Below are positions 51,618 through 60,558 of a stretch of DNA of 64,000 nucleotides, piece after piece. The stretch spans positions 310,001 through 374,000 of the forward strand of contig CAJTVU010000001.1 of NCBI GenBank assembly GCA_910580235.1, read 5' to 3'. This DNA comes from an uncultured Dorea sp. Lineage in GTDB: Bacteria > Bacillota > Clostridia > Lachnospirales > Lachnospiraceae. Position numbers and translations under genes: made by a program. Within the stretch, counting starts at the first letter, position 1. Each line of letters starts with the position of its first letter. The notes beneath the pieces were generated by a model. The model was not told where the DNA came from, did no database searches, and saw only the letters and a list, made by a program, of their open reading frames with translations.

Positions 51618-52938
51618 TATCTTTCCTCCTGTACCATACGCCCGTCAGATCCGCCAGAAGCCAGCCGACAGGTATGGCCCACCAGATCGCTGCCACGCCA
51701 AATACAGGGGACAGCGCATATGCCAGGACGACGCGCGTGCCAAGGGAGATGACAGTAAGTACGAGGGACATCTCCGGCTTCCCGATCCCCCTGTAATATC
51801 CATAGAGCAGGAACAGCAGCCCGATCCCGCAGTAAAACGCCCCTTCGATCCGCAGATACTGGGCGCCGATCCGTAGGATCTCCGGCTCGGAAGAGCTTAC
51901 GAAGATCAACATCAGATGCCTGGCTGTCAGGAAAATGATACCCGATACAGACATGCAGAAAAGCATGGATATCTTCACGGAAGCACGCACGCCCTCTTTC
52001 ACCCGCTCCTGATCGCCCGCGCCGTAATTCTGGGATATAAAGATGGAAAAGGAATTGCCGAATTCCTGCGCCGGCATGTAGGCGAAGGAATCTATCTTCA
52101 CTGCCGCCGCGAACGCCGCCATGACCGCCGTTCCAAAACTGTTCACCAGCCCCTGTATCATAAGGATGCCGAAGTTCATGACCGACTGCTGCACGCTTGC
52201 TGCCACTGAAAATCGCACGATCTCCGGCATCGTCTGCCGCAGCAGCATCTTATAAGGCCTGCGGGGCGCTCCAAAGAAGCGAAGGCTCGGCTCCTTCGCC
52301 CACGTATAGGCGCATATCCCGGCTCCCGCCGCCATCTGCGACAGTACCGTCGCCCACGCGGCTCCCGCCACGCCCATGCACAGCTTCACCACGAACAGAA
52401 GATCCAGCACGATATTCAGCACAGAGCATACCGCCAGGAAACAGAGCGGTGTGACAGAGTTCCCCACAGCCCGCAGAAGAAATGCAAAATAATTATATAA
52501 GAACACAAAAAAGATCCCCCAGAAGATCACCCAGACATACGCACGCATAACCTGGTAAATATCCTCCGGCACGCGAAGCAGCCTAAGAATGAGATCCAGC
52601 CCTGCGAACGCGAGGATATTCATCACGACCGACACCGCGCCCACAAAAAGAAAAGAGGCCCGCATCCCCTCTCTCATCTTCTCTTCATTCTGTTTTCCAA
52701 AATAGAAAGAAAATACGCTGCCGCTTCCCATGCACAGGCCGATCAGCACAGAGGTCAGAAAGGTCATAAGCGTGTAGGACGACCCGACGGCCGCCAGCGC
52801 GCCCGCCCCCAGGAACCGCCCTACGATCAGCGTATCTGCGATATTATAGCACTGCTGCAGCAAGTTCCCAAGGATCATGGGGCCTGCGAACAGCAGAAGC
52901 GTTCTTTGTACGTTCCCTGTCGTCAGCTCTTTCTTCAT
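51604..52938 (-). CDS. MATE-family multidrug efflux transporter
   Basis: A 444-residue MATE (NorM/DinF-type) transporter with 12 predicted transmembrane helices. The N-terminal half has AGPMILGNLLQQCYNIADTLIVGRFLG, and the second half AAVKIDSFAYMPAQEFGNSFSIFISQNYGAG, both typical of the clostridial MATE group. Start 52936-52938 overlaps the TGA of the DUF815 gene (ATGA), so the longer reading is rejected. The last few codons come from a MITE end. Confidence 0.9.
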   Translation of the reverse strand: MKKELTTGNVQRTLLLFAGPMILGNLLQQCYNIADTLIVGRFLGAGALAAVGSSYTLMTFLTSVLIGLCMGSGSVFSFYFGKQNEEKMREGMRASFLFVGAVSVVMNILAFAGLDLILRLLRVPEDIYQVMRAYVWVIFWGIFFVFLYNYFAFLLRAVGNSVTPLCFLAVCSVLNIVLDLLFVVKLCMGVAGAAWATVLSQMAAGAGICAYTWAKEPSLRFFGAPRRPYKMLLRQTMPEIVRFSVAASVQQSVMNFGILMIQGLVNSFGTAVMAAFAAAVKIDSFAYMPAQEFGNSFSIFISQNYGAGDQERVKEGVRASVKISMLFCMSVSGIIFLTARHLMLIFVSSSEPEILRIGAQYLRIEGAFYCGIGLLFLLYGYYRGIGKPEMSLVLTVISLGTRVVLAYALSPVFGVAAIWWAIPVGWLLADLTGVWYRRKDTLVH

Positions 52939-54230
52939 CTCGTCCCTGCCAGATAATCTATAAATTGCTGCGCCGTCCTGCCAGACAGCCCGCCATGGCT
53001 CAGCTCCCACTTATTTGCTTCAAGCAGCAGCTCTTCCTCCGTCATCTGGATGTCGCTCCTCTTCGCCAGCTCTCTTACGATCTCCTGGAACTGTTTCTTA
53101 TCCGGCTTTCCGAAATAAATCGTCACACCAAACCTGGCCACAAGGGACAGCTTCTCCTGCACCGTATCATTCGTATGAAGCTCCTCATCGCGGTCCGCCT
53201 TGTCTTTGAACGTCTCGCGCACAAGATGGCGACGGTTGGAAGTGGCGTAGATTAATATATTGTCGGGCTTTCTCTCCAGCCCTCCCTCAATGACTGCCTT
53301 TAAATACTTGTATTCTATCTCAAACTCCTCAAATGAGAGATCGTCCATATAGATAATGAACTTGTAATTGCGGTTCTTCACTTGTGCGATAATGTCGTTC
53401 AGATCCCGGAACTGGTGCTTATATACTTCGATCATGCGAAGCCCTCTGTCATAGTACTGATTGAGGATCGCCTTGATGGAAGAAGACTTCCCCGTGCCCG
53501 CATCGCCGTACAGAAGGCAGTTATTTGCTTTCCTCCCGCTCACAAAGGCTTCCGTATTGTCCACCAGCTTCTTCTTGGCGATCGCATAGCCTACCAGGTC
53601 GTCAAGGTGCATGTGGGCGATCCTTGTAATAGGTACGATGTCCACGCCCTGCCCCTGTTCTTTCCTCTCCACACGGAACGCCTTGTGGAGCCCGAATTTC
53701 CCCACGCCGAATTCCTTATAGAACTGCGTTACGACGCCTCCGAATTCCTGCGCGTCTTTCGTGCCTGCAAGGAGGACGCTCAGCTCGCAGATGCGGTCCC
53801 GGATCCTCCGGTTAAATACTTTCCCGTGGCCGCTCATACCTTTGTATTCCCGGACGAAAGACAGACAGTCTGTCCCAAGGCTCCGCCCCAGCTCTTCCAC
53901 ATCATACTCGAACATCTCCTTAAATATGGCAAAATCATGGAGCGCCACACCGTTGATGCTCCCTTCCGTCTTTCCTACGATCTCGCAGGACGTACTGTAA
54001 GGGTTCTCGTGGCTTGCCAGCAAGTACGTCAAGTACACATGCCACAGGTTCCCTTCGAACCCATGGCTTACCGCCGTCTCAAGCAGCCGCCCCGCACATC
54101 CGAACAGCATCCCCTTTAGCTTCTCCTCCTCACGTCTAAGATCATCGCAGTGATCTGCGAGAAAGCTGATGTCCTTAAGAATCTTGTCTTCCTCCATATT
54201 TTTGTACAATATCAGCTCTTTTACTCTCAT
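52935..54230 (-). CDS. DUF815-family AAA+ ATPase
   Basis: A 431-residue protein of the DUF815 group. The Walker A is LLYGDAGTGKSSSIKAIL, Walker B FIIYMDDLSFE, sensor 1 IYATSNRRHLVRE, and the arginine-finger region DRDEELHTNDTVQEKLSL follows. An N-terminal helical domain precedes the ATPase. The function is unknown. It is translationally coupled to the MATE gene, a fortuitous arrangement as far as can be seen. Confidence 0.9.
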   Translation of the reverse strand: MRVKELILYKNMEEDKILKDISFLADHCDDLRREEEKLKGMLFGCAGRLLETAVSHGFEGNLWHVYLTYLLASHENPYSTSCEIVGKTEGSINGVALHDFAIFKEMFEYDVEELGRSLGTDCLSFVREYKGMSGHGKVFNRRIRDRICELSVLLAGTKDAQEFGGVVTQFYKEFGVGKFGLHKAFRVERKEQGQGVDIVPITRIAHMHLDDLVGYAIAKKKLVDNTEAFVSGRKANNCLLYGDAGTGKSSSIKAILNQYYDRGLRMIEVYKHQFRDLNDIIAQVKNRNYKFIIYMDDLSFEEFEIEYKYLKAVIEGGLERKPDNILIYATSNRRHLVRETFKDKADRDEELHTNDTVQEKLSLVARFGVTIYFGKPDKKQFQEIVRELAKRSDIQMTEEELLLEANKWELSHGGLSGRTAQQFIDYLAGTR

Positions 54231-54274
54231 GGCCGCACCTCTTCCCGCTTTTCAATACTTTCTAAATGGCTCTT

Positions 54275-55405
54275 TTAATAATTCCCCAGTATCTTAAGAT
54301 TTCGGCTCTCTTCACGCAGCCCCCTGACCGCGTTCTTTACCGCAGGCTCCTCTAAATTCCCTTCAAAATCAATAAAGAAACGGTATTCCCAGCTCCGCCC
54401 TTCGATCGGCCTTGACTCGATCCTCGTCATATTCACGTCATTGTAGATAAAATGAGACAGAAGCTGGTACAAGGAACCACTCTCATGGGGCAGCTCGAAG
54501 CAGATGCTAATCTTCGAAGCCCCCTTCAGGAACACCTTCTGGTTCGTCACCACAATGAACCTTGTAGAGTTGTTCTCCTCGTCATTGATCCCTTCTTTTA
54601 AGATCTCAAGCCCGTACAGCTTTGCCGCGTATGCGCTGCACACCGCCGCCTGGGACTTATCTCTTTCCTCCAGTATCTTCTGCGCCGCAACGGCCGTGTT
54701 AGCCACGCTCACCTGCTGCCACTCCCCATGATCTTCTAAAAAGCGGGAGATCTGCATCAGCGCCTCCGCCTTCGAGTAGACATGCTTTACGTCAGACAGA
54801 TCCGCCCCCGGGATCCCGGCCAGGACGTGGCGGATCGGAATGATCGTCTCCCCCACGATATAATTCTCGAACTCCACCAGCAGATCATAGATCTCGTTCA
54901 CCGCCCCCGCCGAGGAGTTCTCAATGGGCAGCACTGCATAATCGGCGGCTCCATCCTCGATGGCCTCCATCGCGTCCCGGAACGTCCGCACGTGACAGCT
55001 GTTCAGATTCTCGCCAAAATACTGCTTCATGGCCGCCTCTCCATATGCCCCTTCGGTCCCCTGGAACACGATCCTGGCCCCTTCCGCCTTCAGGGAATCT
55101 ACCCCTATAAAAGGAAGGCGCCCCAGCGCTCCTGCCTCCACAAGCAGGCGGTACTGTAATTTCCGGCTCATGGACATGAGCTGCTGGTACAGCTCCCGGA
55201 TCCCTTTTCTGTTAAACTCAGAAGAAGCCATGCTCTCCACATCCTGCAGCTTCTCCTTCTCCCGCTCCCGGTCGAATACTTTCCTTCCGGTCTCCACTTT
55301 ATATTCCCCGACTTGTCCGCAGATAGACATCCGCCTCTCATACAGGCTTACAATCTCTCTGTCTATTTCATCCAATTGTTCCCTGAGATTTTTCAAAGAT
55401 TCCAT
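54275..55405 (-). CDS. pheA: Bifunctional chorismate mutase / prephenate dehydratase
   Basis: A 376-residue P-protein that converts chorismate to prephenate and then phenylpyruvate in phenylalanine synthesis. The N-terminal AroQ-type mutase is LREQLDEIDREIVSLYERRMSICG. The dehydratase has FQGTEGAYGEAAMKQYFG and STRFIVVTN with the catalytic Thr-Arg-Phe. The C-terminal ACT domain (ESRPIEGRSWEYRFFIDFEG) mediates phenylalanine feedback. The length is normal. No attenuator is obvious in the upstream 150 bp. Confidence 0.95.
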   Translation of the reverse strand: MESLKNLREQLDEIDREIVSLYERRMSICGQVGEYKVETGRKVFDREREKEKLQDVESMASSEFNRKGIRELYQQLMSMSRKLQYRLLVEAGALGRLPFIGVDSLKAEGARIVFQGTEGAYGEAAMKQYFGENLNSCHVRTFRDAMEAIEDGAADYAVLPIENSSAGAVNEIYDLLVEFENYIVGETIIPIRHVLAGIPGADLSDVKHVYSKAEALMQISRFLEDHGEWQQVSVANTAVAAQKILEERDKSQAAVCSAYAAKLYGLEILKEGINDEENNSTRFIVVTNQKVFLKGASKISICFELPHESGSLYQLLSHFIYNDVNMTRIESRPIEGRSWEYRFFIDFEGNLEEPAVKNAVRGLREESRNLKILGNY

Positions 55406-55565
55406 CTTACCACTCCTCTTTTTTACACTAACTCGTATTATACTCCACTTTGCAGACAGAGTTCAACAGATACTATCCAGAAAACTTATAAAAATCTATT
55501 GATAAATTAATAATAAATACCTTATAATAAAATAATAAAAGTAAAATTCGAAAAGGAGTGGTACT

Positions 55566-55736
55566 ATGACACCAGCAGCTCCATCTATCAGAAATGACCA
55601 TATTCCCAGAACAGAACATTCTGAAAAAGCAGCCATGGGCGCGTTATATAACGAGCTCGCCAAAGGGATAGAAAGCCTGAAAAACGGCGATGTCTATACT
55701 CTTGATGAGGCGTGGGAGGAGGTCGATAGAATATAA
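55566..55736 (+). CDS. Small antitoxin-like protein
   Basis: A 56-residue protein with AAAGGAG upstream of its ATG. The C-terminal half (SLKNGDVYTLDEAWEEVDRI) resembles RelB/Phd-like antitoxins that accompany RelE/ParE toxins. It overlaps the toxin reading frame at ATAA (55733-55736). Confidence 0.7.
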   Translation: MTPAAPSIRNDHIPRTEHSEKAAMGALYNELAKGIESLKNGDVYTLDEAWEEVDRI

Positions 55737-56080
55737 GATCTACAGACACACTAAAGAAATATAAGATTCTGATTTCAAAAGATGCGCTTACAGATATTAA
55801 GTCAATTAGAAAATATATTCTTGATACATTCAAATATCACAAATATGCTGAAAATTTTTTACAAAAGATAAAGAAAGCAATAAAGGAGCTGGATTCTTTT
55901 CCAAAAGGCTACGAAGCCACAGGATATGTAATCGAAGGATTAAGCATTTATTTTAAGCCGTATAACACATATCTGATCTTTTTTGTCGTGGAAGATTCTA
56001 CCGTTACAATAATCCGTGTCTTAAAAGACCGCATGTATTGGCAATCTATTATAAAGAAAATGAAAAAAATCAACAGATAA
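55733..56080 (+). CDS. RelE/ParE-family toxin with an ATA start codon
   Basis: A 115-residue type II toxin. The frame is intact from codon 1 to the stop: KYKILISKDALTDIKSIRKY, then NTYLIFFVVEDSTVTIIRVL and DRMYWQSIIKK, the RelE/ParE fold. No ATG, GTG or TTG start is available near the expected place. The codon overlapping the antitoxin stop is ATA, where ATG would give the classical ATGA overlap. A single G-to-A change would both preserve the antitoxin stop (TGA to TAA) and weaken or abolish toxin translation. Confidence 0.75.
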   Translation: MRSTDTLKKYKILISKDALTDIKSIRKYILDTFKYHKYAENFLQKIKKAIKELDSFPKGYEATGYVIEGLSIYFKPYNTYLIFFVVEDSTVTIIRVLKDRMYWQSIIKKMKKINR

Positions 56081-56154
56081 ATCTCTTTTAATTTCCCTTT
56101 TTACAAAAAACAAAAGCATGTATTACGGGCTTCCCTGATGGGCATGCTAACAAT

Positions 56155-56538
56155 ATGAGACACAACTTTTTAGCATGTGGGACGACCGGGTGGTGCATGG
56201 AGATCCTGTTCACCGGCTTTCGCTCCTTTACAAAACACAATCCAAAGCTTATGGGGAACACATCTGTCCTTATGTTCCCTATCTACGGCATGGCAAGCCT
56301 TTTATCACCACTGTGCAGGCTTATGAAAGGGAAGAACATGCTGCTGCGGGGCAGCATCTACACTTTCTTTATCTTCCTTGGCGAGTACCTGTCAGGGTCT
56401 TTCTTACGCAGATACAACGCCTGTCCGTGGGATTACAGCGAGGCTCCTATGAATGTCAACGGGCTGATACGCCTGGACTACGCCCCTTTCTGGTTCGGGG
56501 CGGGGCTCCTGTTCGAGAAAATTCTGGGCAGGCAGTGA
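56155..56538 (+). CDS. CmpB-like (putative ABC transporter type IV) membrane protein
   Basis: A 127-residue membrane protein with four helices. GEYLSGSFLRRYNACPWDYSEAP and LIRLDYAPFWFGAGLLFEKIL are signature parts of the ABC_trans_CmpB (PF06541-type) family. The N-terminus MRHNFLACGTTGWCMEILFTGF is nearly complete. The ribosome site is weak. The function is unknown. Confidence 0.78.
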   Translation: MRHNFLACGTTGWCMEILFTGFRSFTKHNPKLMGNTSVLMFPIYGMASLLSPLCRLMKGKNMLLRGSIYTFFIFLGEYLSGSFLRRYNACPWDYSEAPMNVNGLIRLDYAPFWFGAGLLFEKILGRQ

Positions 56539-56621
56539 AAACCATTGAAAAACTCTCCTATTTGTTATATTATGTACAGAGACTTTTTACAAAAATACTT
56601 TCATTATTTAAGGAGGGCTTT

Positions 56622-57539
56622 ATGAGACATTTAATGAGTCCGCTGGATTTTTCCGTGGAAGAATTAGAACAGCTGCTTAAGCTGGCAGGCGACATTGAGG
56701 CTGACCCTAAAAAGTACGCCCACGCATGCGACGGCAAGAAGCTGGCCACCTTATTCTATGAGGCGAGCACCAGGACGAGGCTGAGCCATGAAGCGGCTAT
56801 GCTGAACTTAGGAGGGAGCATCCTTGGCTTCTCCTCGGCAGACTCCAGCTCCGCCGCCAAGGGCGAAAGCGTGGCAGACACGATCCGCACTGTCTCCTGC
56901 TACGCAGACATCTGCGCTATACGCCACCCAAAAGAAGGCGCCGCGCTGGTGGCAAGCCAGTATTCTTCCATTCCTGTCATCAATGCAGGCGACGGCGGTC
57001 ACCAGCACCCAACTCAGACTCTCACGGATCTTCTTACCATCTATTCCTTAAAGGGACGGCTTGACAATATGACCATCGGCCTCTGTGGAGATTTAAAATT
57101 CGGACGCACCGTCCACTCTCTCATACAGGCGCTGGTACGCTATCCAAACGTCAGATTCATATTAATCTCACCAGAAGAATTAAAAATCCCAGGCTACATA
57201 CGCACAGACGTGCTGGAACGCCAGAATATAGCCTATGAAGAAGTCGTGCGCTTAGAGGACGCGCTCCCAGGCCTCGATCTTCTGTATATGACCCGCGTCC
57301 AGCGAGAACGCTTCTTTAACGAAGAAGATTACATCCGCATGAAAGATTTCTATATTTTAGATTCGAAGAAGATGGAGCTGGCCCCGAAAGACATGTATGT
57401 CCTCCATCCCCTCCCAAGAGTGAACGAGATCTCCGTCGAGGTCGACAAAGACCCCCGGGCGGCTTACTTTAAGCAGGCGCAGTACGGCGTGTACGTCCGC
57501 ATGGCGCTCATTATGACGCTCTTGGACATTGAAGTATAG
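56622..57539 (+). CDS. pyrB: Aspartate carbamoyltransferase catalytic subunit
   Basis: A 305-residue catalytic chain that makes carbamoyl-aspartate in pyrimidine synthesis. The carbamoyl-phosphate loop is FYEASTRTRLSHE, the 80s loop SSAAKGESV, and the aspartate-binding part HQHPTQTLTDLLTIY and LYMTRVQRERF. The ATG at 56622 follows AGGAGG; a much longer frame upstream is not part of the gene. It forms an operon with pyrI, 18 bp apart, as in allosteric ATCases. Confidence 0.96.
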   Translation: MRHLMSPLDFSVEELEQLLKLAGDIEADPKKYAHACDGKKLATLFYEASTRTRLSHEAAMLNLGGSILGFSSADSSSAAKGESVADTIRTVSCYADICAIRHPKEGAALVASQYSSIPVINAGDGGHQHPTQTLTDLLTIYSLKGRLDNMTIGLCGDLKFGRTVHSLIQALVRYPNVRFILISPEELKIPGYIRTDVLERQNIAYEEVVRLEDALPGLDLLYMTRVQRERFFNEEDYIRMKDFYILDSKKMELAPKDMYVLHPLPRVNEISVEVDKDPRAAYFKQAQYGVYVRMALIMTLLDIEV

Positions 57540-57556
57540 GATAGGAGGAAGACAGA

Positions 57557-57994
57557 ATGTTTAAGAATACTCTGAATGTCGGACAGATTTCGGAAGGGTT
57601 CGTCCTCGACCATATCCAGGCGGGACGGAGCATGGATATTTACAAATATCTGCATCTTGACACATTGGACTGCTGTGTCGCGATCATCAAAAATGCAAAA
57701 AGCAGCAAGATGGGCAGGAAAGACATTATGAAGATCGAATGCCCCATTGACTTCATGGATTTAGACGTGCTTAGCTTCATCGACCACAACATCACAGTCA
57801 ACATCGTCAAAGACGATCGGGTCGTGAAGAAAGAACGTCTCCACCTCCCAAAAGAGATACGCAACGTGATCAAATGTAAAAACCCCCGCTGCATCACTTC
57901 CATCGAGCAGGGGATCGACCACATCTTCGTGCTGGCTAATAAAGAGAAAGAAGTATATCGCTGCAAATATTGCGAACAAAAGTACGAAAGATAG
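57557..57994 (+). CDS. pyrI: Aspartate carbamoyltransferase regulatory subunit
   Basis: A 145-residue regulatory chain with the N-terminal allosteric domain (KYLHLDTLDCCVAIIKNAKSSKMGRKDIMKIE) and a C-terminal zinc domain. The four zinc ligands are visible as CKNPRC and CKYC. It assembles with PyrB to allow CTP/ATP control. Confidence 0.95.
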   Translation: MFKNTLNVGQISEGFVLDHIQAGRSMDIYKYLHLDTLDCCVAIIKNAKSSKMGRKDIMKIECPIDFMDLDVLSFIDHNITVNIVKDDRVVKKERLHLPKEIRNVIKCKNPRCITSIEQGIDHIFVLANKEKEVYRCKYCEQKYER

Positions 57995-57995
57995 C

Positions 57996-58036
57996 AATCT
58001 GGGACGGGGCGTTTTTAAAAACGCCCCGTCCCAGAT
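57996..58036. terminator. Bidirectional terminator between pyrI and the sialic-acid operon
   Basis: AATCTGGGACGGGGCGTTTT pairs with AAAACGCCCCGTCCCAGATT, a near-perfect inverted repeat with T-runs on both strands. It lies between convergent pyrI and the ROK kinase and overlaps the kinase's stop region. Confidence 0.85.
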
Positions 58037-58911
58037 TGTTTCTGAAAATGATAATATGCTCCCAGCATTCCCGCATCATTTTGATATTTTGCGAATACGA
58101 CTGCCGTCTTGTCGGCAATGTCGGAAATCAGATATCTTCTTATAGATTCCTGTATGCGCGGCTTCAGGAATCCTTCCTGAGCCATAATCCCTCCGCCCAG
58201 CACTACCGTTTCCGGGTTGAGGACATAACAGATGTTGGCGATCCCTTTTCCCAGCACATCCGTCATCTCGTCGATCGCCTCCAGGCAGACTGTGTCTCCC
58301 TGCTTCGCCGCTTCAAAGATGCGGTAGCCGTTCCACTCTTCTTGCGGCCTCCGCTTCTTCGCCGCCACCTTTTTCGTCAGGATGCTGGCCGCCCCCAGAG
58401 TCTGGAAATCGCTCCCGTCCATATACATATATCCTACTTCACACGCGCTGCCTCCAAAGCCATGGAAGACTTTCCCGTCTATGAGGATACATCCCCCGAT
58501 CCCGGTCCCGATCGTAAGGCAGAGAGTGATCCTGCTCCCTTTTGCCGCCCCGGACACATTCTCCGCAAGGCCCGCGCAGTTCACGTCGTTCTCCACCTCG
58601 CATGGAATAGAGAACCTCTTCTCCAGCTCTTCCTTGATCTTCGTCCCAGCATAATCGGGGATCAGCGGCGCAGAGTAGAAGATCTCTCCTTTTTCCACAT
58701 CTACCATCCCCGCCGTAGAGATGCAGATCCCGCTCAGCTCATAGTCCTTCCGGTATCTTTCGATAATACGGACGACCTTCTCCATAATGCCAGGGCCGCC
58801 TTTCTGCGCCTCCGTCGGCATCTTCCCTTTTACGATGATGTCTGCATTCTCGCCTATAATGCCGTGCTTGATAGCAGTCCCTCCGATATCAATGCTTACA
58901 TATTTCTTCAA
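58015..58911 (-). CDS. nanK: ROK-family kinase, likely N-acetylmannosamine kinase
   Basis: A 298-residue ROK kinase with the ATP motif VSIDIGGTAIKHGI, ENDVNCAGLAE, LTIGTGIGG and the sugar-binding HGFGGSACEVGYMYMDG. Cysteine/histidine zinc ligands typical of some ROK members are not clear. It lies 15 bp downstream of nanA in the operon with nanE, so ManNAc is the probable substrate, giving ManNAc-6-P. Confidence 0.85.
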   Translation of the reverse strand: MKKYVSIDIGGTAIKHGIIGENADIIVKGKMPTEAQKGGPGIMEKVVRIIERYRKDYELSGICISTAGMVDVEKGEIFYSAPLIPDYAGTKIKEELEKRFSIPCEVENDVNCAGLAENVSGAAKGSRITLCLTIGTGIGGCILIDGKVFHGFGGSACEVGYMYMDGSDFQTLGAASILTKKVAAKKRRPQEEWNGYRIFEAAKQGDTVCLEAIDEMTDVLGKGIANICYVLNPETVVLGGGIMAQEGFLKPRIQESIRRYLISDIADKTAVVFAKYQNDAGMLGAYYHFQKQSGTGRF

Positions 58912-58926
58912 TCTCTCACCTCGCGC

Positions 58927-59847
58927 CTATGCACAATATTTTTCGATCGCGCCCCGGATCATTGCGGCAGCCTCCGCCACGATCGGCATATCGGAAGGGA
59001 TCAGCGGCGCCAGAGGACTGCGTACGCCTCCCAGGTCAAGATCCTCATTGATCCTTAAGATCTCCTTGATCACACCGTACATATTGCCGTGACAGGAGCA
59101 CATCTTATAAATAATCTCGTTGATGGCATATTGCAGCTTGCACGCCTTCTCCATATCCTGCGCCACAACAAGCTCATCCAGCTTCAGGAACAGCTCCGGC
59201 ATAGCTCCATAAGTGCCGCCGATGCCCCCTTTTGCTCCCATGACGCGTCCGCTTATGAACTGCTCGTCAGGCCCGTTGAACACAATATAGTCTTCTCCTC
59301 CCGCAGCACAGAACATCTGTATATCCTGTACCGGCATAGAAGAATTCTTAACTCCGATGACACGAGGATTCTCCCGCATCTTCTCATACAAGCTCTGGGT
59401 CAGCGCGACCCCTGCAAGCTGCGGGATATTATAGATGATGAAATCTGTATTCGACGCCGCGGCGCTCATAGCATTCCAGTAATCTGCGATCGCATACTCT
59501 GGAAGCCTGAAGTAGATCGGAGGGATCGCCGCGATCGCGTCCACCCCGAGCGCCTCTGCATGCTTTGCCAGCTCCACGCTGTCTTTCGTATTGTTGCAGG
59601 CCACGTGGGCGATGACGGTAAGCTTTCCTTTCGCTTCCGCCATAACATTCTCGAGGACCGTCTTTCTGTCTTCCACGCTCAGGTAGATGCACTCTCCCGA
59701 GGAACCGTTCACATATACGCCCTTCACTCCTTTTTCCACATGGAGCCTCGTGAGCGCGCGCACTCTCTCGGGGCTTATCTCTCCTTCTCCGTCATAGCAG
59801 GCATAGAACGCCGGAATGACTCCCTTATATTTATCCAAATCTCTCAT
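58927..59847 (-). CDS. nanA: N-acetylneuraminate lyase-like (DapA-superfamily) aldolase
   Basis: A 306-residue class I aldolase that splits sialic acid into ManNAc and pyruvate. It has the GSSGECIYLS phosphate-like motif of the family, FIIYNIPQLAGVALT with the catalytic Tyr, and the Schiff-base lysine in VIGVKNSS, followed by NGPDEQFISG. The NanE and ROK kinase on either side make the nan assignment strong. Confidence 0.9.
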   Translation of the reverse strand: MRDLDKYKGVIPAFYACYDGEGEISPERVRALTRLHVEKGVKGVYVNGSSGECIYLSVEDRKTVLENVMAEAKGKLTVIAHVACNNTKDSVELAKHAEALGVDAIAAIPPIYFRLPEYAIADYWNAMSAAASNTDFIIYNIPQLAGVALTQSLYEKMRENPRVIGVKNSSMPVQDIQMFCAAGGEDYIVFNGPDEQFISGRVMGAKGGIGGTYGAMPELFLKLDELVVAQDMEKACKLQYAINEIIYKMCSCHGNMYGVIKEILRINEDLDLGGVRSPLAPLIPSDMPIVAEAAAMIRGAIEKYCA

Positions 59848-59856
59848 GATGACCTC

Positions 59857-60546
59857 CTATGCTAATATATCTGCGAACGCCTTCGTAATAAGCTGCGGCC
59901 TTGTAATGATCGACCCTACTACGACGCTGAAGCAGCCTAATTCAATGACCCGCTTCGCTTTCTCCGGCGTATTGATGTTCCCTTCTGCAATAACAGGATG
60001 CTTTACCTTTGACAATATCTCGCGGATGATCTCAAAATCGTTGTTCTCAATCTTAAGCTGCGCGCTCTGCTCTGTGTACCCTACCATCGTAGTGCCGATA
60101 AAATCAAATCCCAGCTCGTCCGCATGCAGCGCTTCTTCTATTGTAGAGCAGTCCGCCATAAAAAGCTGCTCCGGATATTTTTCCTTCGCCTCCCTGAAGA
60201 GCTCATCCAGCGTCTTCCCGCCCGGACGGAGCGAAATAGTAGCATCCATCGCTATGATCTCCGGCTTCACTTCCATAAGCTCATCTATCTCTTTCATCGT
60301 AGGCGTAATATAGACTTTACATCCTTCATAATCACGCTTTACAATACCGATGATCGGCAGATCCACCTGGGACTGGATCTCTTTTATATCCTCTTTCGTA
60401 TTCGCCCTGATCCCACAGGCTCCGCCTTCTTTGGCCGCGAAAGCCATCCTTCCCATAATAAAGGAAGAATGAAGCGGCTCGTGAGGAAGCGCCTGGCATG
60501 ATACGACCAGCTTCCCCTTAAGTCCTTCCACTCTTCTATCCATCAT
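59857..60546 (-). CDS. nanE: N-acetylmannosamine-6-phosphate epimerase
   Basis: A 229-residue TIM-barrel NanE enzyme converting ManNAc-6-P to GlcNAc-6-P. It has the N-terminal LVVSCQALPHEPLHSS, VGTTMxGYT-like IGTTMVGYTEQ, and VIAEGNINTPEKAKRVIELG and VVGSIITRP at the end. It is 9 bp upstream of nanA. Confidence 0.93.
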   Translation of the reverse strand: MMDRRVEGLKGKLVVSCQALPHEPLHSSFIMGRMAFAAKEGGACGIRANTKEDIKEIQSQVDLPIIGIVKRDYEGCKVYITPTMKEIDELMEVKPEIIAMDATISLRPGGKTLDELFREAKEKYPEQLFMADCSTIEEALHADELGFDFIGTTMVGYTEQSAQLKIENNDFEIIREILSKVKHPVIAEGNINTPEKAKRVIELGCFSVVVGSIITRPQLITKAFADILA

Positions 60547-60558
60547 GAACCTCCTTTT

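Noticed and set aside
55588..55833. Minus-strand 81-residue frame over the toxin-antitoxin pair
   Set aside because: It is antisense to two genes with recognisable products and good start for the antitoxin.
56175..56621. Upstream extension of pyrB (149 residues)
   Set aside because: It overlaps the CmpB-like gene in another frame, has no ATCase similarity, and pyrB has its own ribosome site at 56611 and ATG at 56622.
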